DNA of 59,401 bases from Hydrogenophaga sp. (GTDB lineage Bacteria; Pseudomonadota; Gammaproteobacteria; Burkholderiales; Burkholderiaceae_C). Each line of letters starts with the position of its first letter. Positions within the stretch are counted from its first letter, which is position 1. Shown here piece after piece: positions 56,028 to 59,401 of the stretch. The stretch lies in contig NZ_JAUCZG010000007.1 of assembly GCF_030373225.1 (NCBI RefSeq), forward strand, positions 79,807-139,207, read 5' to 3'. The position numbers were made by a program, and so were the translations under genes. Under the pieces are notes generated by a model. That model was not told the DNA's origin, searched no databases, and saw only the letters and a program-made list of their open reading frames with translations.

Positions 56028-57023
56028 TCAGGGTTGCAGCACGATCTTTCCGGTGACCAGACCCGCGTCCAGCAGGACATGGGCCTGGCGGGCTTCGGTC
56101 AACGGCAGCAGGGTGGGGGCGGGCGCGCGCACATGGCCGGCCGCCATCAGGTCGATGGCACCCTGCATCAGCGCGCGCCGGCGCCCGGTGTCTTCGTCGA
56201 AGGTGTGCATGGAGAAGCAGCGCACCGCCAGGCTGCGCCCGAGCAGGCTGCGCAGGGTGGCGAACACATCCTGCGCGGGCGGGCCGGCGACGATGTTGTA
56301 GGAGACCGCGGTGCCCAGCGGCGCCAGGCTGTGCAGACAGTCGATGAAGGTCTGGCCACCGATCGGGTCCAGCGCCAGATCGACACCCACGCCGTCGGTG
56401 AGCGCCTTCACGCGCTGCGGCAGGTCGGTCAACGCGGGGTCGAGCACCGCATCAAAACCCTGTGTGAGCGCATGGCTGCGCTTGTCGGCGGTGCGGGCCG
56501 TGCCCAGGGTGCGCATCTGGTGGTGCCGCGCGAGCTGGGCCAGCATGGTGGCCACCCCGCCGGAGGCACCGGTGATGAGCACGCTGCGGGCGTCGGCCCG
56601 GCCACCGTTGAGCCCCAGCAGCAGCGCCCGGGCCAGCTGCAGGTTGGGCAGGCTGACCGCGTCGGCGAAGGCGATCGCCTCGGGCAGGCGGTAGGGCGCG
56701 GCTTCGGGCACGACGATGGCCTGCACATAACAGCCGCCGCGCTGTGGCAGATCGCGCGCACTGACCAGCACCCGGTCACCCACGGCCCACTGCGTCACAC
56801 CCGGGCCCACCTGGTCCACCACACCGGCCAGCTCGGCACCGGGAATGGCGGGCAGCGGCGGCATCCATTTGTAGGTGCCGGCGCGGATCAGCGCGTCGGG
56901 TCGTCCCACGCCGATCGCCTGGGCCCGCACACGCACCGTGCCGACCTCGGCCTGCGGCTCCGGCAGCGAGACCAGCTGCAGCGCATCGGGACCGCCCGGC
57001 GTGTGGACCTGGATCGCCTGCAC
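56028..57023 (-). CDS. Quinone oxidoreductase/zinc-less alcohol dehydrogenase (MDR)
   Basis: 331 residues. GroES-like domain (IPGAELAGVVDQVGPGV) and Rossmann domain with LITGASGGVATMLAQLAR. Structural and catalytic zinc ligands are not seen, so it belongs with NADPH:quinone or enoyl reductases. It lies 9 bases downstream of the FAH gene in a minus-strand operon and may reduce an unsaturated ring-cleavage product or quinone intermediate. Confidence 0.85.
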   Translation of the reverse strand: MQAIQVHTPGGPDALQLVSLPEPQAEVGTVRVRAQAIGVGRPDALIRAGTYKWMPPLPAIPGAELAGVVDQVGPGVTQWAVGDRVLVSARDLPQRGGCYVQAIVVPEAAPYRLPEAIAFADAVSLPNLQLARALLLGLNGGRADARSVLITGASGGVATMLAQLARHHQMRTLGTARTADKRSHALTQGFDAVLDPALTDLPQRVKALTDGVGVDLALDPIGGQTFIDCLHSLAPLGTAVSYNIVAGPPAQDVFATLRSLLGRSLAVRCFSMHTFDEDTGRRRALMQGAIDLMAAGHVRAPAPTLLPLTEARQAHVLLDAGLVTGKIVLQP

Positions 57024-57032
57024 GGGCTTCGC

Positions 57033-57896
57033 TCAGTCCTGGGCCACGACCGGATTGACCAGCGTGCCGACGCGCTCGATCTCGACCTCGCACACATCGC
57101 CAGGTTTCATGAACCACTGCGGCTTGCGGCTCCAGCCCACACCGGCCGGTGTGCCGGTGGCGATCACATCGCCGGGCACCAGGGTGAAGATGGTGGAGGC
57201 GTAGCTGATGAGCTTGGCAATGGGGAAGATCATGTGGCCGGTGTGGCTGGACTGCACCACCGTGCCGTTGAGCCGCACTTCGAGCTTGAGCTCGGCGTTG
57301 GGCTCGATCTCGTCGGCGGTCACCATCCAGGGGCCGAAGCCGCCGGTGGCTTCGAAGTTCTTGCCCGAGGCGATCTGTTTGGCATGAAACTGCCACTCGC
57401 GCACGCTGCCGTCGTTGTAGCAGGCGTAGCCGGCCACATGCTCGAAGGCCTTGTCCTGCGGGATGTCGCGCCCGGGCTTGCCGATGATCACGGCCAGCTC
57501 GCCCTCCCAGTCCAGCGAGCCGGAGACGCGCGGGCACACGATCGGCTGGCCGTGGGCCACCTGCGAGCGCCACACGCGCAGGAAGATCGGCGGCTCTTCG
57601 GTCAGCTCGCGCTGCATGCCGGCGGCCAGCACTTCCTGGTGGTGGTCCATGTAGTTGCGCACGGCGCAGACGATCTTCTCGGGGCGCGGAATCACCGGCA
57701 GGTAGGTGATCGAGGAAAGGGCTCCGTCCACCGGCTGGCCCGCTGCGTCCTGCGCCGCCTGCTGCCAGCGCCCGGCACCGATGTAGTCGGCCAGCGTGGG
57801 GTATTGCGCGAAGGCCCGGCTGAGGTTGACGACGTTCTCGCCCACGGCGGCGCCGTAACTCTCCTGTCCGTTGTGAAGGTATGAAAGCAGCCGCAT
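57033..57896 (-). CDS. Fumarylacetoacetate hydrolase (FAH) family protein
   Basis: 287 residues. Metal site and fold marks: SLDWEGELAVIIGKPGRDI, GFGPWMVTADEI, TLVPGDVIATGTPAGVGW. Members hydrolyse or decarboxylate beta-dicarbonyl products of aromatic ring cleavage such as acylpyruvates or 2-oxohepta-dioates. It is placed next to an extradiol-type dioxygenase, consistent with sequential ring opening and hydrolysis. The ATG at 57896 gives the normal start MRLLSYLHNGQES. Confidence 0.9.
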   Translation of the reverse strand: MRLLSYLHNGQESYGAAVGENVVNLSRAFAQYPTLADYIGAGRWQQAAQDAAGQPVDGALSSITYLPVIPRPEKIVCAVRNYMDHHQEVLAAGMQRELTEEPPIFLRVWRSQVAHGQPIVCPRVSGSLDWEGELAVIIGKPGRDIPQDKAFEHVAGYACYNDGSVREWQFHAKQIASGKNFEATGGFGPWMVTADEIEPNAELKLEVRLNGTVVQSSHTGHMIFPIAKLISYASTIFTLVPGDVIATGTPAGVGWSRKPQWFMKPGDVCEVEIERVGTLVNPVVAQD

Positions 57897-57940
57897 GAAG
57901 TCTCCTGATGGATGGGATGGGGTGGTGAAGACGGGTGGAG

Positions 57941-58489
57941 TCAGGCGTCGGGCGCCGCCTGCGCGAAGCGGGCTTTCCACTGGTCGATCGGCATGAAGGT
58001 CGGGTCGGCGCGGCAGATCGCCTCGGTCTCGCGCATCAGTTCCTCGTCGCTCTTCTCGAGATCCAGCGGGTCGCCGTGCGGCTGGGCCACGTAGTACGGC
58101 GTGTCGATGTAGACCTCCACCGTGTTGCCCTCGGGGTCCGAGAAATAGATGGACAGCGCATTGCCGTGGTTGAGCCCGCGCATCTTCGTGGCGCCAGCGT
58201 CCAGTGCGCTTTGGCGGATCTCGCGCATCGACTGGATGCTGGGCACCACGAAGGAGATCTGCATGACCGTGCTGAAGGTGGCCTCTTTCGGGCGACCGCC
58301 GGCGATCACGAGCTGGTGGTGCTGGTCCGGGCTGGCGCTCAGAAAGATCAGGTCGACGGGAAAGGTCTTGCCCTGGCCGCGATCGGTCTGCGTCAGGCCG
58401 AACACCCGGGTGTAGAAATTCACCAGCAGGTCGGGATCGGTGGCGTAGATGCCGAAGTGCGAAGGCGTGGGCCGGGTCACTGAAAGCAT
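57941..58489 (-). CDS. VOC family protein, extradiol dioxygenase-like
   Basis: 182 residues, vicinal-oxygen-chelate fold in two modules. A His-His-Glu metal triad can be assigned: His in SHFGIYATD, His in DQHHQLVI and Glu in NTVEVYID, as in type I extradiol (catechol 2,3-) dioxygenases. The protein is short for a two-domain dioxygenase (about 290), matching the small one-domain members. It is probably the ring-cleaving enzyme of the operon, located between its GntR regulator and the FAH hydrolase. Confidence 0.85.
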   Translation of the reverse strand: MLSVTRPTPSHFGIYATDPDLLVNFYTRVFGLTQTDRGQGKTFPVDLIFLSASPDQHHQLVIAGGRPKEATFSTVMQISFVVPSIQSMREIRQSALDAGATKMRGLNHGNALSIYFSDPEGNTVEVYIDTPYYVAQPHGDPLDLEKSDEELMRETEAICRADPTFMPIDQWKARFAQAAPDA

Positions 58490-58523
58490 GGGCTGTCTTT
58501 CTCGAAAGGGCTGGACTTGGGGG

Positions 58524-59234
58524 TCAGTTGGCGCTGGCGCGCATGCGCAGCAGGGCCGCTTCCACGCTGCGCTGCGTGCCCTGCGTGTGCTCCGACAGCA
58601 CAGCGCACGCGGTGTCTGCATCGCGCTTGAGCACCGCCTCCAGCAGGCGTTTGTGTTCACGGCTCTTGCTGCGCGAGGTCACCCGGTGGCGGGCCGAAAA
58701 GCGTCGGTAGCGTTCGGCCTGGTCGAACAGGCTGGCACACAGCAGGCGCTGGCGCCCCGACGGGCAGCCGGACAGCAGGCACAGGTGGAAGTCGCGGTGC
58801 AGACGGCTCCAGTTTTCGTCCAGCACCTGCGGGCCATCGCCGAGCTGGGCCTCGGCACGCTCCAGTCGGTGCGCGGCCGCCACCACCGCCGCCTCCCAGG
58901 CCTCGTCGCCGTGCTCGATGGCCAGGCGCAGCGCCGGGACTTCGACCATCAGGCGCATGTGGGTCAGGTCGTGCAGGTCCTCGGACGAGATCGCCGCCAC
59001 CCGAAAGCCGCGCCGGTCATCGGCCTTGACCAGGCCCTCCTGGCTCAGGCGGTTCAGGGCCTCGCGCAGCGGACTGCTGGAGTAGCCATAGGCTTCCTGC
59101 AGCTCGTCGAGCTTGAGCTTGGCACCGGGCGCATGGGCACCACCGATGACGTCGCGCCGCAGACGCAGGAACGCCTGCTCCGACAGGGTGTGGCCGGCGA
59201 GGGAGGCAGATTCGGAATGTTCAATATTTTGCAC
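58524..59234 (-). CDS. GntR family regulator, FadR subfamily (FCD domain)
   Basis: 236 residues from a GTG at 59234. N-terminal winged helix (TLSEQAFLRLRRDVIGGAHA, SSSPLREALNRLSQEGLV) and an FCD ligand-binding domain (from about 100) with the metal/ligand-type residues DLTHMRLMVEVPALR, HRDFHLCLL and SREHKRLLEAV. It heads a six-gene catabolic operon. The frame stays open to a TTG at 59270, but that part is made of the TTTTGCACAAA repeat, so the start is uncertain and the operator overlaps or adjoins it. Confidence 0.85.
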   Translation of the reverse strand: MQNIEHSESASLAGHTLSEQAFLRLRRDVIGGAHAPGAKLKLDELQEAYGYSSSPLREALNRLSQEGLVKADDRRGFRVAAISSEDLHDLTHMRLMVEVPALRLAIEHGDEAWEAAVVAAAHRLERAEAQLGDGPQVLDENWSRLHRDFHLCLLSGCPSGRQRLLCASLFDQAERYRRFSARHRVTSRSKSREHKRLLEAVLKRDADTACAVLSEHTQGTQRSVEAALLRMRASAN

Positions 59235-59254
59235 AAAGTGGATTTTGTGCAAAA
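59227..59254. promoter_or_regulatory. 28-bp inverted repeat, probable GntR operator
   Basis: TTTTGCACAAA-GTGGAT-TTTGTGCAAAA: two 11-bp perfect arms 6 bases apart, strikingly AT-rich for this genome. A third half site (TCGTGCAAGAA, 59263-59273) lies just outside. It sits at the start of the GntR/FCD gene, suiting autoregulation and control of the operon. Confidence 0.65.
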
Positions 59255-59277
59255 AATGAAGATCGTGCAAGAAATAT

Positions 59278-59300
59278 CGGCGGCCGGCCCGATGCCGCCG
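59278..59300 (-). terminator. Hairpin downstream of the truncated OMP gene
   Basis: CGGCGGC and GCCGCCG form a 7-bp stem around a 9-base loop, 60 bases after the stop of the minus-strand gene that ends at 59361, followed on that strand by GATATTTCTT. Weak T-tract, so a terminator is only a suggestion. Confidence 0.3.
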
Positions 59301-59360
59301 ACGCCGGCGGGCTCTCGGAACAGGTCAGCCGCGGTGTTCAGGCGACCCGCCGCGCCGGGA

Positions 59361-59401
59361 TCAGAAGCGCCGCGAGAGCTCGATGCCGGCCGAGAGCGAT
59401 C
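59361..59401 (-). CDS. 3' end of a probable outer-membrane beta-barrel protein
   Basis: Reading the minus strand from the window edge gives ...SLSAGIELSRRF then TGA (59361-59363). Alternating hydrophobic residues ending in a terminal Phe is the last beta-strand signature of Gram-negative outer-membrane proteins such as porins. Only 12-13 residues are visible, so neither family nor even coding status is certain. It lies upstream of, and on the same strand as, the GntR-led operon. Confidence 0.4.
   Translation of the reverse strand, partial: SLSAGIELSRRF

Noticed and set aside
59271..59281. GCCGATA on the minus strand as a third sigma-28 site
   Set aside because: No TCAAG/TAAAG element at the right distance upstream.

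Overview
The window looks like chromosomal DNA of a high-GC betaproteobacterium, most likely Burkholderiales/Comamonadaceae (for example Hydrogenophaga, Variovorax or Acidovorax relatives). The evidence is the strong G/C third-position bias, a Bug-type solute receptor, the general protein character, and an intergenic hairpin repeat at 19040-19141 of a kind I associate with that family. It is densely coding. I see no rRNA, tRNA, CRISPR, insertion sequence, phage or obvious pseudogene. The first gene is cut at base 1, and a minus-strand gene (probably a porin-like outer-membrane protein) is cut at base 59401.

1-12.4 kb: a fused acyl-CoA synthetase/GNAT protein, a Tat-exported intradiol dioxygenase-like protein, a YdjM-type membrane hydrolase, a CopD-like membrane protein, a DinG-family helicase, a patatin phospholipase overlapping a GntP permease, a CbbR-like LysR regulator divergent from an SbtA-type bicarbonate transporter, a small unknown protein and a PACE efflux protein. 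12.3-21 kb: a PAS histidine kinase, MarC, a BCCT transporter, a 520-base divergent spacer, a sulfatase and a SulP anion transporter.

21-30.4 kb is a signalling block. A single-domain response regulator, a 1397-residue hybrid kinase (three PAS, REC, Hpt) and a REC-kinase protein are joined by ATGA overlaps. After a convergent glycosyltransferase comes another PAS/REC hybrid kinase. Upstream of both kinase units lies the same sigma-28 (FliA)-like promoter (TCAAGAAA-N12-GCCGATA), suggesting they belong to the motility/chemotaxis regulon.

30.4-38.3 kb: a quinone oxidoreductase, a pyrroline-2-carboxylate reductase-like protein, an Lrp regulator divergent from ornithine cyclodeaminase, a LysR regulator divergent from a class II aldolase-MFS pair, and a 3'-5' exonuclease.

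38.4-54.3 kb is the centre of interest: a phosphonate regulon. On the minus strand, phnGHIJKLM (C-P lyase) is followed by phnCDE (uptake) and a PhnZ-like HD oxygenase. Divergently run phnF (GntR/HutC regulator), a 2H-phosphoesterase (DUF1045) and phnN. Next to these is a second module: a divergent PhnM paralogue, an endonuclease/exonuclease/phosphatase-fold enzyme and a second phnDCE transporter with an altered binding pocket. Four HutC-type operators (core TGTCTAGACA) lie in front of phnG/phnF, phnC, phnM2 and phnD2, and two Pho-box-like sites suggest PhoB co-control. No phnP is present in the window. The second module has no obvious assigned substrate and is the best candidate here for undescribed chemistry.

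54.3-59.4 kb: a minus-strand catabolic operon with a GntR/FCD regulator, extradiol-type VOC enzyme, FAH-family hydrolase, oxidoreductase, Bug receptor and DUF1185 protein. It is headed by a strong 28-bp inverted repeat that probably serves as the regulator's operator.
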